64,000 bases of DNA from Microtetraspora glauca (GTDB lineage Bacteria > Actinomycetota > Actinomycetes > Streptosporangiales > Streptosporangiaceae): contig BBYL01000027.1 of the NCBI GenBank assembly GCA_001570385.1, forward strand, positions 62,001-126,000. Reading direction: 5' to 3'. Below are positions 63,863 through 64,000 of this stretch, piece after piece (the first letter of the stretch is position 1; each line of letters starts with the position of its first letter). The position numbers were made by a program, and so were the translations under genes. The notes under the pieces are model-generated. The model was not told the DNA's origin, did no database searches, and saw nothing but the letters and a program-made list of their open reading frames with translations.

Positions 63863-64000
63863 TCAGTCGATCGGCTCGATCGGCCCATCCTGCGCGAAAC
63901 GCCGCAGCACGTTGGCAGTCATCCGGGAGACGTTGTTGTCGTAGCCGTTGTGCGAGAGGCTTCCGCACCAGGCCATGGACGACGTGCTGAACTGAGCTCC
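63863..64000 (-). CDS. C-terminal end of an unrecognised gene, 5' end outside window
   Basis: The last 45 codons of a leftward gene that enters from the right edge: MAWCGSLSHNGYDNNVSRMT, ANVLRRFAQDGPIEPID, then TGA. The composition is that of a real protein and the frame is open to the edge. No family recognised. Confidence 0.55.
   Translation of the reverse strand, partial: GAQFSTSSMAWCGSLSHNGYDNNVSRMTANVLRRFAQDGPIEPID

Overview
The window is high-GC actinomycete chromosome: frequent GTG starts, strong third-position G/C, AfsR/SARP and ECF41 regulators, CUT1 sugar importers without their own ATPase, and a hopanoid C-3 methylase. The gene families point to a Streptosporangiales-type bacterium (inference from remembered families, no search was run). 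No tRNA, rRNA or CRISPR array was seen.

Layout. 1-3.7 kb: a TetR regulator and two ABC exporter half-transporters in one leftward operon; the second exporter's start codon lies in a hairpin crossed by a 23-codon mini-ORF. 3.7-6.3 kb: transposase and integrase relics around a secreted collagen-like protein. 6.6-12 kb: a cupin, the replicative DNA polymerase III alpha subunit (dnaE) and a DUF1963 protein. 12.4-14.7 kb: an ECF41 sigma factor with two leftward target genes; all three transcription units carry the same CCTCACA-N16-CGTC promoter. 14.8-21.5 kb: a leftward operon for a 54-aa peptide with six cysteines, followed by a MauE-like membrane redox protein, a thioredoxin-like protein, an ABC exporter and an S26 signal peptidase, with a divergent SARP/NB-ARC/TPR regulator. 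This is the most interesting system in the window: a candidate disulfide-rich secreted peptide with its own oxidation, export and cleavage machinery. 21.6-23.1 kb: hpnR.

23.3-31 kb is accessory and decaying: a holin-like protein, a Pro/Thr-rich anchored protein, a broken prophage piece (terminase and prohead protease fragments), small membrane proteins, a pair of DMT transporters and gene stubs. 31.2-36.2 kb holds a FAD/Fe-S oxidoreductase with a divergent IclR regulator and a PfkB sugar kinase.

37-55.6 kb is a glycoside-uptake region with two CUT1 systems. A LacI-controlled leftward operon runs binding protein, two permeases, serine hydrolase, GH78 alpha-L-rhamnosidase; the LacI gene leads a rightward set with an exported M28-like protein and a six-hairpin glycosidase-like protein. 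A TetR gene is divergent from a second operon: Tat-exported hydrolase, binding protein, two permeases, a second M28-like protein and a type-B carboxylesterase. Glycosidases and esterases together suggest use of acylated rhamnosides (inference).

55.7-64 kb: a LysR effector domain without its HTH beside DUF5997, a SnoaL-like protein, a large membrane protein, several truncated genes joined end to end, an AAA ATPase with a PD-(D/E)XK-like C-terminus behind a 12-bp inverted repeat, and transposase stubs at the right edge. A 52-bp block of integrase sequence is identical at 5.7 and 61.5 kb.
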